A stretch of 64,000 bases of DNA, from the NCBI GenBank assembly GCA_040080215.1, contig JBEBIT010000012.1, positions 1-64,000 of the forward strand, given 5' to 3'. This DNA is from CAIUGU01 sp040080215. GTDB lineage: Bacteria; Pseudomonadota; Gammaproteobacteria; Steroidobacterales; Steroidobacteraceae. The position numbers and the translations under genes were made by a program. The notes under the pieces are model-generated. The model worked only from the letters and a program-made list of their open reading frames with translations. It searched no databases and was not told where the DNA came from. Of the stretch, positions 1 through 9,291 are shown one piece after another (within the stretch, counting starts at the first letter, position 1; every line of letters begins with the position of its first letter).

Positions 1-1080
1 CGTGGCCTGGTACATCGGGTGCACGAGGTCCAGCATCTGGATGATGCCGTACGGGCGCAGGTCGAAGTGCTTGCGCACCAGCTTCTCGATCTTCTCGTCC
101 GAGATCTTGCCCGTGCCGAACGTCGTCACCGAGATCGAGGTCGGTTCGGCCACGCCGATGGCGTAGGAGACCTGGATTTCGCAACGGTCCGCAAGGCCGG
201 CTGCGACGATGTTCTTGGCGACATACCGTGCGGCGTAGGCCGCCGAGCGATCGACCTTCGACGGGTCTTTGCCGGAGAACGCACCGCCGCCGTGACGGGC
301 CCAGCCGCCGTAGCTGTCGACGATGATCTTGCGCCCGGTGAGGCCGCAATCGCCGACGGGGCCGCCGATGACGAACTTGCCAGTCGGGTTGATATGGATC
401 TTCTTCGCGGGAACCTTGGCAAGCCAGGCCTTCGGCAACACTGGCTTCAGGATGTGTTCGTAGACGGCTTCGGTCAGATGCTTGTACTTGACGTCCGGGT
501 CATGCTGCGTCGACAGCACGATGGCGTCGATGCCGACGGCCTTGTCGTTCTCGTAGCGCAACGTGACCTGCGACTTTGCATCGGGGCGCAACCAGGGCAG
601 CGGCGAATTCTTCGCCTTGCGGACCTTGGCCTGCTGTTCGACGAGGCGGTGCGCATAATGGATTGCCGCCGGCATGAAGCTTTTCGTTTCGTTAGTGGCG
701 TAGCCGAACATCAGGCCCTGGTCGCCCGCGCCCTGTTCCTCGGGCTTCTTGCGGTCGACGCCCTGGTTGATGTCGGGGGACTGCTTGCCGATCAGGTTCA
801 TCACGCCGCAAGTGGCGCCGTCGAAGCCGACGTTGCTCGAGTCGTAACCGATGTCGACGATGACCTTGCGGGTGATGGCTTCGAGGTCGATCCACGCCGA
901 AGTGGTGATTTCGCCGGCGACGATGGCGACACCGGTCTTGACCATCGTCTCGCAGGCGACCCGGGCGCGCCCGTCCTGGGCAATGATGGCGTCGAGGACG
1001 GCATCGGAAATCTGGTCCGCTACCTTGTCCGGATGGCCTTCGGAAACGGATTCGGACGTAAACAGGTAGCTGCCTGACAT
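1..1080 (-). CDS. metK: S-adenosylmethionine synthetase (3' end cut by window edge)
   Basis: MetK makes S-adenosylmethionine from methionine and ATP in the cytoplasm. The minus-strand frame opens with ATG at 1080 and runs through 360 codons to base 1 with no stop, so the C-terminus lies outside the window; family members are about 385-400 residues. Visible motifs are the N-terminal GHPDKVADQISDAVLDA, the GAGDQGLMFGYA loop and the glycine-rich GGGAFSGKDPSKVDRSAAY. It is divergent from tkt, with a 177-bp shared upstream region containing a candidate -10 and a palindrome. Identification is secure. Confidence 0.97.
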   Translation of the reverse strand, partial: MSGSYLFTSESVSEGHPDKVADQISDAVLDAIIAQDGRARVACETMVKTGVAIVAGEITTSAWIDLEAITRKVIVDIGYDSSNVGFDGATCGVMNLIGKQSPDINQGVDRKKPEEQGAGDQGLMFGYATNETKSFMPAAIHYAHRLVEQQAKVRKAKNSPLPWLRPDAKSQVTLRYENDKAVGIDAIVLSTQHDPDVKYKHLTEAVYEHILKPVLPKAWLAKVPAKKIHINPTGKFVIGGPVGDCGLTGRKIIVDSYGGWARHGGGAFSGKDPSKVDRSAAYAARYVAKNIVAAGLADRCEIQVSYAIGVAEPTSISVTTFGTGKISDEKIEKLVRKHFDLRPYGIIQMLDLVHPMYQAT

Positions 1081-1130
1081 GCTGGACCCTTCGAAGTGGA
1101 GCTTAAGTTAAGGATGCTTTGCGGCGGGGG

Positions 1131-1153
1131 AGTATACCGGTCAACCCGGGTTG
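1131..1153 (-). promoter_or_regulatory. Candidate metK promoter -10 with adjoining 12-bp palindrome
   Basis: Reading the minus strand toward metK there is a TATACT (plus bases 1131-1136), about 50 bp before the ATG. Immediately upstream lies a perfect palindrome, CAACCCGGGTTG (1142-1153), inside the -10/-35 spacer, where a repressor would block polymerase. The matching -35 is weak. It does not resemble the MetJ box (AGACGTCT). Promoter assignment is an inference from motif and position only. Confidence 0.35.
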
Positions 1154-1257
1154 TCCGACAGATACGGCCGTCCGCTTTCTCGTTGCCGGAAGCCGGCCCG
1201 ATGGTCCAGAATGCGCGGCTTTCACGTCATTCCCCCTGTTGTCCTTCCGGAATCCTG

Positions 1258-3270
1258 ATGCCTAGCCGTCGCGAGCTTGCCAACGCCATTCGTGCCCTGT
1301 CCATGGATGCCGTCCAGGCAGCCAATTCCGGTCATCCCGGTGCCCCCATGGGCATGGCCGACATCGCCGAAGTCCTGTGGAACGATCACCTGAAGCACAG
1401 CCCCGGCAATCCCCTGTGGGCGGACCGCGACCGGTTCGTGTTGTCTAACGGCCACGGTTCGATGCTGCTCTACTCCGTTTTGCACCTGAGCGGTTATCCG
1501 CTTGAGCTCGAGCAACTGCGCCGCTTCCGGCAGCTGGGCTCCCATACGGCCGGCCATCCAGAGCGGGACCCCGCGCTCGGCATCGAGACGACCACCGGAC
1601 CGCTCGGGCAGGGGCTCGCCAACGCCGTGGGCATGGCACTCGCGGAAAAGAACCTCGCCGCCCGCTTCAACAAGCCGGGTTTCAACCTGATCGACCACCA
1701 TACATGGGTTTTCCTGGGAGATGGCTGCCTGATGGAGGGTATTTCCCATGAGGCCTGCTCGCTGGCCGGCACGCTCAAGCTCGGCAAGCTGATCTGCTTC
1801 TATGACGACAACGGCATTTCCATCGACGGCGAGACCCATGGCTGGTTCACCGACGACACGCCGAAGCGCTTTGCGAGCTACGGCTGGCACGTCGTGCCGC
1901 GAGTGGACGGCCATGATCCTGAAGCCATTAACCGCGCAATCCGGGAGGCCAAGTCGGATAACCGACCTTCCCTGATCTGCTGCCAGACGATCATCGGGTT
2001 CGGCGCGCCCAACAAGCAGGGCACGGAAGCAACCCACGGAGCTCCGCTTGGCGCCGACGAAGTCGCGGCCGCCCGGGTCGCGCTGGGCTGGCCGCATGCC
2101 CCGTTCGTCGTGCCGGACGACATTCGCGCCGGCTGGGATGCGCGCAGGAAGGGGGCCGCGGTCGAGCAGGCCTGGCAGCAGCGCTTCGACGCCTACCGTG
2201 CCCAGTTCCCGGAGATGGCTGCCGAGTTTGAGCGGCGCATGCTGGGCGATCTCCCCGCAACGTGGGACGCCGCACGGGATGCCTACGTTGCCGAGGCGCC
2301 CCAGTCGGGCGCCAGCATCGCCACCCGCCAGGCCTCACAGCAGTCGCTGAATGCCTTCGGCCCGGTGCTGCCGGAACTGTTCGGCGGATCGGCGGATCTT
2401 ACACCGTCGAACAACACGTTCCGCAAGGATTCGAAGGTCGTCACGGGCGACGATCCGGCAGGCAACTACCTGCATTACGGCGTCCGCGAGTTCGCGATGG
2501 CGGCGATCATGAACGGCATGGCCTTGCACGGCGGCTACATCCCGTACGGCGGTACCTTCTTGATGTTCTCGGACTACGCCCGCAACGCGCTCAGGATGGC
2601 GGCGTTGATGCACGTGCGATCGATCTTCGTCTTCACGCACGACTCCATTGGCCTGGGAGAAGATGGCCCGACCCACCAGCCCGTAGAGCATGTCGCGAGC
2701 CTCCGGATGATTCCCAACATGTCGCTCTGGCGTCCCTGCGACACCGTCGAGACCGCAGTGGCCTGGGCTGACGCGATCGAGCATGACACCGGCCCGACCT
2801 GCCTGGTGCTCAGCCGCCAGGCGCTGCCCTTGCAGTTGCGCAGCCTCCAGCAGGTTGCCGACATCCGTCGCGGCGGGTACGTATTGAGCGATTCCGGCGA
2901 AACGCCAGAATGCATCCTGATCGCCACGGGGTCGGAGGTTGCGTTGGCTACGGATGCGGCGCAGGTCCTGTCCTCCCGCGGACGGAAGGTGCGGGTGGTA
3001 TCGATCCCGAACGTCCGCCTGTTCGAGCAGCAGGATGCGGCGTGGCGCGAGCGCGTGTTGCCGTCGTCGGTGACTTGCCGCGTCGTCGTCGAAGCCGGCG
3101 TCAAGGATGCCTGGTGGCGCTATGTCGGTGCACGCGGGGCGATCATCGGCATGGAGACATTCGGTGCCTCGGCCCCGGCCAAGGATTTGTCCAAGAAATT
3201 CGGATTCACGGTGGACAATGTCGTCAGCACCGTGGAAATGATGATCGGCAGCGAGGCAACGCGGCACTAG
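1258..3270 (+). CDS. tkt: Transketolase
   Basis: Transketolase is a thiamine diphosphate enzyme that moves two-carbon ketol units between sugar phosphates in the pentose phosphate pathway. The 670-residue product from ATG 1258 starts MPSRRELANAIRALSMDAVQ and has the family's usual length. The open frame extends further upstream, but those residues are not family-like, so 1258 is preferred. Near the start are AANSGHPGAPMGMADIAEVLW and LSNGHGSMLLY; the diphosphate and Mg-binding segment GDGCLMEG followed by CFYDDN is intact; the C-terminal half has the pyrimidine domain (YGVREFAMAAIMNGMALHGG). It heads the tkt-gap-pgk-pyk series. Confidence 0.97.
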   Translation: MPSRRELANAIRALSMDAVQAANSGHPGAPMGMADIAEVLWNDHLKHSPGNPLWADRDRFVLSNGHGSMLLYSVLHLSGYPLELEQLRRFRQLGSHTAGHPERDPALGIETTTGPLGQGLANAVGMALAEKNLAARFNKPGFNLIDHHTWVFLGDGCLMEGISHEACSLAGTLKLGKLICFYDDNGISIDGETHGWFTDDTPKRFASYGWHVVPRVDGHDPEAINRAIREAKSDNRPSLICCQTIIGFGAPNKQGTEATHGAPLGADEVAAARVALGWPHAPFVVPDDIRAGWDARRKGAAVEQAWQQRFDAYRAQFPEMAAEFERRMLGDLPATWDAARDAYVAEAPQSGASIATRQASQQSLNAFGPVLPELFGGSADLTPSNNTFRKDSKVVTGDDPAGNYLHYGVREFAMAAIMNGMALHGGYIPYGGTFLMFSDYARNALRMAALMHVRSIFVFTHDSIGLGEDGPTHQPVEHVASLRMIPNMSLWRPCDTVETAVAWADAIEHDTGPTCLVLSRQALPLQLRSLQQVADIRRGGYVLSDSGETPECILIATGSEVALATDAAQVLSSRGRKVRVVSIPNVRLFEQQDAAWRERVLPSSVTCRVVVEAGVKDAWWRYVGARGAIIGMETFGASAPAKDLSKKFGFTVDNVVSTVEMMIGSEATRH

Positions 3271-3398
3271 CAGCAACGAAGGCAGCGTCCCTTGCGGCAG
3301 TTCGCAGTCGGCGAGGCGAGGGTGGCATAAGCTTGGAAGAGGCTGCATCCGGCAGGCCGGTATCAGTCCAGAATTCATAAGCGAGGAGCAGAGGAAAC

Positions 3399-4412
3399 AT
3401 GAGCATCAAGGTAGGCATCAACGGCTACGGCCGCATCGGGCGCAACATCCTGCGGGCCGTCTATGAGTCCGGTCGGCAGAAGGAAATCCAGATCGTCGCC
3501 ATCAACGATCTCGGCGATGCCCAGACGAATGCCTACCTGACGCGCAACGACACCGTCCACGGACGCTTCCGCGGCGATGTCACCGTCGACGGCGACTCGA
3601 TGGTCGTCAATGGCGACCGCATCAAGGTGCTCGCCGAGCGCGACCCGGCGAAGCTGCCGTGGGGCCAGCTCGGGGTCGACATCGTGCTCGAGTGCACGGG
3701 GCTGTTCACGAGCAAAGCAAAGGCTTCTGCCCATATCGCCGGCGGCGCCAAGAAGGTCATCATCTCCGCTCCGGGCGAGAAGGACGTGGATGCCACCGTC
3801 GTGTACGGCGTCAACCACAACGTGCTGAAGGCGAGTCACACGGTCATTTCGAACGCTTCGTGCACGACCAACTGCCTCGCGCCGCTGGTCAAGGTGCTGC
3901 ACGACAAGATCGGCGTCGTGCACGGTGTCATGACCACGATCCATTCGTATACCAACGACCAGGTCCTGACCGATGTGTTCCACAAGGACCTGCGCCGCGC
4001 GCGCTCGGCCACCATGTCGATGATCCCCACGAAGACCGGCGCGGCTGCGGCAGTCGGCCTCGTGCTGCCAGAGCTGAATGGCAAGCTCGACGGGTTCTCG
4101 GTGCGGGTGCCGACGATCAACGTGTCGCTCGTCGACCTGACATTCACGGCCGCGCGTGCGACGACGATCGACGAGATCAATTCGCTGATGAAGGCCGCTG
4201 CTGCGGGCCCGATGAAGGGCATCCTTGCCTATACCGATCAGCCGCTCGTGTCCGTCGACTTCAACCACGACCCGGCGTCGTCCACGTACGACTCGACGAT
4301 GACCAAGGTGATCGATGGCACGCTCGTCAAGGTCTGCAGCTGGTACGACAACGAGTGGGGATTCAGCAATCGCATGCTGGATACCACAGTGGCGCTCGCC
4401 GCCGCGAAATAG
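3399..4412 (+). CDS. gap: Glyceraldehyde-3-phosphate dehydrogenase, type I
   Basis: The enzyme oxidises glyceraldehyde-3-phosphate to 1,3-bisphosphoglycerate with NAD. The 337-residue protein begins with the Rossmann motif VGINGYGRIGRN, has the catalytic motif SNASCTTNC with Cys155, and ends in WYDNEWGFSNRMLDT. A strong ribosome binding site (GAGGAGCAGAGGAAAC) precedes the ATG. It lies 128 bp after tkt and 126 bp before pgk, a position where enterics carry the paralogue epd; the sequence could serve either role, but the full NAD-GAPDH motif set favours glycolytic GapA. Confidence 0.93.
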   Translation: MSIKVGINGYGRIGRNILRAVYESGRQKEIQIVAINDLGDAQTNAYLTRNDTVHGRFRGDVTVDGDSMVVNGDRIKVLAERDPAKLPWGQLGVDIVLECTGLFTSKAKASAHIAGGAKKVIISAPGEKDVDATVVYGVNHNVLKASHTVISNASCTTNCLAPLVKVLHDKIGVVHGVMTTIHSYTNDQVLTDVFHKDLRRARSATMSMIPTKTGAAAAVGLVLPELNGKLDGFSVRVPTINVSLVDLTFTAARATTIDEINSLMKAAAAGPMKGILAYTDQPLVSVDFNHDPASSTYDSTMTKVIDGTLVKVCSWYDNEWGFSNRMLDTTVALAAAK

Positions 4413-4538
4413 CGGACGGCCGATGGCCGGAGGCGGCGGGAAACGATCCGGTTTCGCGTTGCCTCTGGCTTCATTCTTTCCTCGGACTGGAATTTCCGGC
4501 GCGAACTCGAAGCCGGGCCACAATTGCCGGAGTGCTGC

Positions 4539-5729
4539 ATGACTTTCCTGCGCATGGTTGACCTGGACCTCAAGGGCAAGCGGGTCCTGATCCGCGAGGA
4601 CCTCAATGTTCCCGTGCAGGACGGGGCGGTAACGAGCGATGCCCGTATCCGTGCTTCGCTGCCGACGATCCAGGCAGCGCGCGATGCCGGCGCACGGGTG
4701 CTCGTCATGTCGCACCTCGGTCGTCCCGAGGAAGGTGTCTACGACGAGGAGTTCTCGCTCGCGCCCGTGGCCAAGCGACTCTCGGATCTGCTCGGCTTCA
4801 AGGTCCGGTTCGAGAAGAACTGGCTCGAAGGCGTCGAGGCCGCGCCAGGCGAAGTGGTGCTGCTCGAAAACGTCCGCTTCAACAAGGGCGAGAAGAAAGA
4901 CAACGAGGCGCTGGCGCGCAAGCTGGCCGGCCTCTGCGATATTTTCGTGATGGACGCATTCGGTACGGCCCATCGCGCCGAAGCCAGTACGCACGGTGTT
5001 GCGCGCTATGCCCCTGTCGCCTGCGCAGGGCCGCTGCTCGCCGGGGAACTGATTGCGCTTGAAACCGCACTCAAGAACCCGAAGCGGCCGCTGGTCGCGA
5101 TTGTCGGCGGGTCGAAGGTCTCCACCAAGCTCACGATCCTCGAAAGCCTGATGTCCCGTGTCGACAAGCTCATCGTCGGCGGTGGCATCGCCAATACGTT
5201 CATTGCGGCAGGCGGGGCGCCGGTCGGCAAGTCGCTGTACGAGGCCGACATGGTGCCGATCGCAACCAACCTGCTTGCGCGGTCCCGGGAGCTCGGCGTC
5301 GAGATCCCGGTGCCCACCGACGTGGTCGTGGCGACCGAATTCTCGGCTTCAGCCGAGGCGGACGTGGTGCCGGTCGCGAAAGTGGCGACCAACCAGATGA
5401 TCCTCGACATCGGCCCGGATACGGCCGAGCGTTTTGCGCGCATCCTGGCTTCCGCGGGAACCATCGTCTGGAACGGGCCGGTCGGCGTCTTCGAGTTCGA
5501 CCAGTTCGGCGAAGGCACCCGCGTCCTTGCCCAGGCCATCGCGCGTAGTCCGGCATTCTCGATTGCCGGCGGCGGCGACACACTGGCCGCGATCGAGAAA
5601 TACCGCGTTGGCGACGATATTTCCTACATCTCGACCGGCGGCGGTGCGTTCCTCGAGTTCCTCGAAGGCAAGACCTTGCCGGCCGTCGCGATGCTGGAAG
5701 AACGCGCTCGCGAGAAAGGCACACCCTGA
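4539..5729 (+). CDS. pgk: Phosphoglycerate kinase
   Basis: Pgk transfers phosphate from 1,3-bisphosphoglycerate to ADP. From ATG 4539 the product is 396 residues, beginning MTFLRMVDLDLKGKRVLIRE. This start is chosen because GGAG lies six bases upstream; a TTG at 4524 is also in frame but less likely. Substrate and nucleotide motifs are visible: DLNVP, SHLGRP, VMDAFGTAHRAEAST, GGSKVSTK and a C-terminal GGGDTLAAIEKY. In E. coli pgk is followed by fba; here pyk takes that place and no aldolase is present in the window. Confidence 0.96.
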   Translation: MTFLRMVDLDLKGKRVLIREDLNVPVQDGAVTSDARIRASLPTIQAARDAGARVLVMSHLGRPEEGVYDEEFSLAPVAKRLSDLLGFKVRFEKNWLEGVEAAPGEVVLLENVRFNKGEKKDNEALARKLAGLCDIFVMDAFGTAHRAEASTHGVARYAPVACAGPLLAGELIALETALKNPKRPLVAIVGGSKVSTKLTILESLMSRVDKLIVGGGIANTFIAAGGAPVGKSLYEADMVPIATNLLARSRELGVEIPVPTDVVVATEFSASAEADVVPVAKVATNQMILDIGPDTAERFARILASAGTIVWNGPVGVFEFDQFGEGTRVLAQAIARSPAFSIAGGGDTLAAIEKYRVGDDISYISTGGGAFLEFLEGKTLPAVAMLEERAREKGTP

Positions 5730-5818
5730 CATCGCGGCAGCCCAGCCAGCCTGAACCCTACGCAGAGGCGGGCTGTCCGGCATACACTAGCGTTCAATCC
5801 ACATTCCGATAGGTACGT

Positions 5819-7246
5819 ATGCTCCGTCGCACCAAGATTCTGACCACGCTCGGCCCTGCCACCGACAACCCGAAGGTGATGGCAGAGATGATTCGCGCCG
5901 GCGCCGACGTCGTGCGGGTCAACTTCTCGCACGGCAAGCCGGAAGAGCACGCGAATCGCGTCCGCATGGTCCGCGAGGCGGCACTGGCCGTCGGCAAGTG
6001 GGTCGGTGTCCTCGGCGACCTGCAGGGTCCCAAGATCCGCATCGAGCGCTTTGCCGAAGGGCGCGTGCAACTGAGCGAAGGCGATGCGTTTGCCCTCGAT
6101 GTGTCGCTCGGCCGGGAAGACGGCACCGCGCGCGCAGTCGGCGTGGCGTACAAGAGCCTGCCGAACGACGTTCATCCCGGCGACGTCCTGTTGCTGAACG
6201 ACGGCCAGATCGTGCTTGAAGTGCTGTCGGTCACGGGACCACGCATCGAGACCAAGGTCGTCGTGGGCGGTGAACTGTCCGACCACAAAGGCATCAATCG
6301 CCAGGGGGGAGGGCTGTCTGCCGGCGCGTTGACGGACAAGGATCGCGCGGACGTCGTGCTCGCCGCCAAGCTCGGCGTCGATTACCTCGCCGTGTCGTTC
6401 GTCCGCAATGCGGAAGACATCGAGGAAGCGCGCCGCCTGCTCAAGGCTGCAGGCAGCAAGGCGCTCGTCGTCGCCAAGATCGAGCGCAGCGAAGCCATTG
6501 CCAACCTGCGCGAGATCGCCAAGGCGAGCGACGTGGTCATGGTTGCCCGTGGCGACCTCGGTGTCGAGATGGGCTATGCGGAACTCACCGGCCTGCAGAA
6601 GCAGATCATTGAGGAAACCCGGAGGCAGCATCGTGTCGTGATCACTGCCACGCAGATGATGGAGTCGATGATCACGAATCCGATCCCCACGCGTGCGGAA
6701 GTGTCCGACGTTGCCAACGCCGTGATGGACGGCACCGATGCCGTGATGCTGTCGGGCGAAAGCGCGGTCGGCAAGTATCCGGTGAAGGCCGTCGAGGCCA
6801 TGGCGCAGGTGATCCTCGGCGCCGAAAAGTACGACATCGCGCACCAGACCCGCCATCGCGTGGAAGCCGATTTCACGCGCACGGACGAGGCGATCGCGAT
6901 GGCCGTGATGTATACCGCCAACCACCTGCACGTGAAGGCGATCGTCGCCCTCACCGAGTCCGGCTCGACGCCGCTGTGGATGTCGCGTATCCGGTCGGAT
7001 ATCCCGATCTACGCGTTCACCCGGCATGAGGAAACCCGCTGCCGCGTGACGATCTACCGCGGCGTGTATCCGGTGCCGTTCGATACGACGCAGCGGACGC
7101 CTGAGGTGGTCTATCCCGCGATCTTCAAGGCGTTGCTGGAGAAGAAGCTGGTCGATCTTGGCGACCGCATCATCGTGACGAAGGGCGAGTTCTCCGGGGT
7201 GTCCGGCAAGACGAACTCGATGAAGATCCTCGAGGTCCGGCTGTAA
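5819..7246 (+). CDS. pyk: Pyruvate kinase
   Basis: Pyruvate kinase converts phosphoenolpyruvate and ADP to pyruvate and ATP. The 475-residue product shows RRTKILTTLGPA, the active site RVNFSHG, LQGPKIRIERF, MVARGDLGVEMG and the signature ITATQMMESMI followed by PTRAEVSDVANAVMDGTDA, then a C-terminal regulatory-type domain. The ATG at 5819 is 89 bp after pgk, and a TACACT at 5783-5788 could give it a separate promoter. The next gene is convergent. Confidence 0.97.
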   Translation: MLRRTKILTTLGPATDNPKVMAEMIRAGADVVRVNFSHGKPEEHANRVRMVREAALAVGKWVGVLGDLQGPKIRIERFAEGRVQLSEGDAFALDVSLGREDGTARAVGVAYKSLPNDVHPGDVLLLNDGQIVLEVLSVTGPRIETKVVVGGELSDHKGINRQGGGLSAGALTDKDRADVVLAAKLGVDYLAVSFVRNAEDIEEARRLLKAAGSKALVVAKIERSEAIANLREIAKASDVVMVARGDLGVEMGYAELTGLQKQIIEETRRQHRVVITATQMMESMITNPIPTRAEVSDVANAVMDGTDAVMLSGESAVGKYPVKAVEAMAQVILGAEKYDIAHQTRHRVEADFTRTDEAIAMAVMYTANHLHVKAIVALTESGSTPLWMSRIRSDIPIYAFTRHEETRCRVTIYRGVYPVPFDTTQRTPEVVYPAIFKALLEKKLVDLGDRIIVTKGEFSGVSGKTNSMKILEVRL

Positions 7247-7308
7247 GTTCCGGCGCCCCGCGCGGTTCTTGAAGAAGGAGCGCAGCCGCGAGGCCGTGCC
7301 CTTTTTCT

Positions 7309-7866
7309 TCAGCCCGTCTTCTGCTTCGCCATCAGGACTTTCAGGTCGGCGATGACCATCGCTGAGTGGCCCTCCGGCTTCACGTCGAGGTAGTGCTTGG
7401 CGACGCGACCCTGCGGGTCGATCAGGAACGTCTCGCGCTTCGCCACTTCCAGGATGCCGAACAGCCTGGTCAGTACGCCGTAGTCCGCCGCGGTCTTCTT
7501 CGAGCTGTCTGCCAGGATCCTGAAGGGCAGGCCGTGCTTCTCCGCGAATTCCTTGTGCGACGCTACCGTATCGACGCTGACGCCGAGGATGACGGCGCCC
7601 GCATCCCGGAACGCGAAGATGTTGTCGCGGAAATCGCAGGCTTGTGTCGTGCAGCCCGGTGTCTGGTCCTTCGGGTAGAAATACAGCGCGACCCACTTGC
7701 CCCGGTATTGCTCGAGGGTATGCCATTCGCCGTTCTGGTCCTGCAGCCGGAAGTTCGGCGCCATCGTGCCCAAGGTGGGGCCTGCCGCAAATGTGACGCC
7801 GCACCAGAGAGCGAGCGCGGCCAGCCCTGCGGCCCAGGTCGATCTCATTGCGGTTGCTGCAGTCAT
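7309..7866 (-). CDS. Exported peroxiredoxin, PrxQ/BCP-like
   Basis: The 185-residue product is a thiol peroxidase of the AhpC/TSA superfamily, closest by motif to bacterioferritin comigratory protein (PrxQ). The peroxidatic motif is YPKDQTPGCTTQACDFRD, with Cys72 as peroxidatic and Cys77 as likely resolving cysteine, the PrxQ spacing. Unlike the usual cytosolic BCP (about 155 residues), it has an N-terminal hydrophobic segment (residues 8-28, WAAGLAALALWCGVTFAAG) that looks like a cleavable signal peptide, so a periplasmic location is inferred. It is convergent with pyk and divergent from the patatin gene. Confidence 0.88.
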   Translation of the reverse strand: MTAATAMRSTWAAGLAALALWCGVTFAAGPTLGTMAPNFRLQDQNGEWHTLEQYRGKWVALYFYPKDQTPGCTTQACDFRDNIFAFRDAGAVILGVSVDTVASHKEFAEKHGLPFRILADSSKKTAADYGVLTRLFGILEVAKRETFLIDPQGRVAKHYLDVKPEGHSAMVIADLKVLMAKQKTG

Positions 7867-8004
7867 CTCGATTCTCCACGTTGGGGTGCGTCTGTCCGGA
7901 CACGGCCGGACGCTGTGCCATACTAAAGGTGCCTGTCAGGGCAATCATGGATCGGCGGCGGCTGGGTCGCAACGGCTCTCTTCCGCGATTGCCGGGACAG
8001 GCTC

Positions 8005-9291
8005 ATGACCCCGCACCACGACGCAATTCCAATGCCTACATTGACTGCTCCAGGAACGGTTGATCACGGGCTGACGGGTCTCGTGCTGTCCGGAGGCGGT
8101 GCGCGCGCGGCCTATCAAGTCGGGGTACTCAAGGCGATCGCGGAAATGTTGCCGGTCGAGGCGCCGACCCCCTTTCCGATCGTGTCCGGCACCTCTGCGG
8201 GCGCAATCAATGTCACGGAGCTCGGGATTCACGCGGACCGCTTTCGCGTGGCCGTGGCGAATCTTGAACAGGTGTGGAGCCACTTCCACATCGAGCAGGT
8301 TTTCAAGGCCGATTCAATCAGCATGATCCGTGCAGGAACGCACTGGCTGTTCGCGATGGCCTCGGGCGGGTGGCTGCTGCCGCCACCCAAGGCGCTGCTG
8401 GACAACTCACCGCTGCGAAGCCTATTGAGCCGAAGCTACGATTTTGCCGGTATCGGCAAGTCCATCGCTGCCGGACACCTGAAGGCCATCGCGATCTCGG
8501 CGTCTGGCTATTCGAGTGCCCGGTCGGTGGCGTTCTTCGAGGCCAGGTCCGAGGTCGGTTCCTGGGCGCGGGTACAGCGTGCAGGGCAGCCGTGCACGTT
8601 GACGCTCGATCACCTCATGGCCAGCGTGGCGATTCCATTCCTGTTTCCGCCTGTGTTCATGAGCAACGAGTACTACGGCGACGGTTCGATGCGACAGGCG
8701 ACGCCTTTCAGTGCGGCGATCCATCTGGGGGCTGACAGGCTGATGGTCGTGGGCACGCGGAGCGGTGTCCCGCGGCAGGCACCCACCATGCCGATATCAC
8801 CGACCTTCGGCCAGATCTTCGGCTACATGCTCGATGCGCTGTTCACCGACGGCTTGTACACCGACATGGAGCGGCTGGTGCAGATCAACCACATGATCGA
8901 GCAGCTCGAAGAACGCGGTGGACCGGAAGCTCGCAGTGCCCGCGGCCTTGCGATGCGCCGCGTCGGCATGATGGTGATCCTGCCGAGCCGTGATCCTGCC
9001 GAGATCGCGCGAGCCCACGTCAGCTCGCTACCTCGCACGTTGCGGGTCTTGCTGCGATCAATGGGCGCCATGAACGCCTCGGGCGGGCAGCTGATGAGCT
9101 ATCTGATGTTCGAGGCGTCTTACACGCGCGAGCTGATCTCGCTCGGCTACGAGGATGCGATGGGCAAGCGCCACCAGATCCAGGCCTTCCTCAAGGGAGA
9201 CGAGTCCTTGCCGACGGGTGCGACGACGATCCTGCGCCGTCTTGCGGGCGTGGTCGCGTCAGGTGAGGAACAGGGTACCGAGTCCGAGTAG
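8005..9291 (+). CDS. Patatin-like phospholipase
   Basis: A 428-residue acyl hydrolase of the patatin family, which uses a Ser-Asp dyad on lipids. The oxyanion segment LVLSGGGARAAYQVG (about residues 27-41), nucleophile elbow GTSAG with Ser64, and the DG motif YYGDGSMRQ with Asp226 are intact. No signal peptide is evident, so it is probably cytosolic or membrane-associated, or exported by another route. The ATG at 8005 follows GGGACAGG; ATG 8032 is an alternative start. Its last 33 bases overlap the convergent mgtE gene. Substrate cannot be predicted. Confidence 0.87.
   Translation: MTPHHDAIPMPTLTAPGTVDHGLTGLVLSGGGARAAYQVGVLKAIAEMLPVEAPTPFPIVSGTSAGAINVTELGIHADRFRVAVANLEQVWSHFHIEQVFKADSISMIRAGTHWLFAMASGGWLLPPPKALLDNSPLRSLLSRSYDFAGIGKSIAAGHLKAIAISASGYSSARSVAFFEARSEVGSWARVQRAGQPCTLTLDHLMASVAIPFLFPPVFMSNEYYGDGSMRQATPFSAAIHLGADRLMVVGTRSGVPRQAPTMPISPTFGQIFGYMLDALFTDGLYTDMERLVQINHMIEQLEERGGPEARSARGLAMRRVGMMVILPSRDPAEIARAHVSSLPRTLRVLLRSMGAMNASGGQLMSYLMFEASYTRELISLGYEDAMGKRHQIQAFLKGDESLPTGATTILRRLAGVVASGEEQGTESE

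Noticed and set aside
1081..1257. SAM or SAH riboswitch in front of metK
   Set aside because: I looked for the conserved cores of known SAM/SAH classes in the metK leader and found none; only a -10 and a palindrome.
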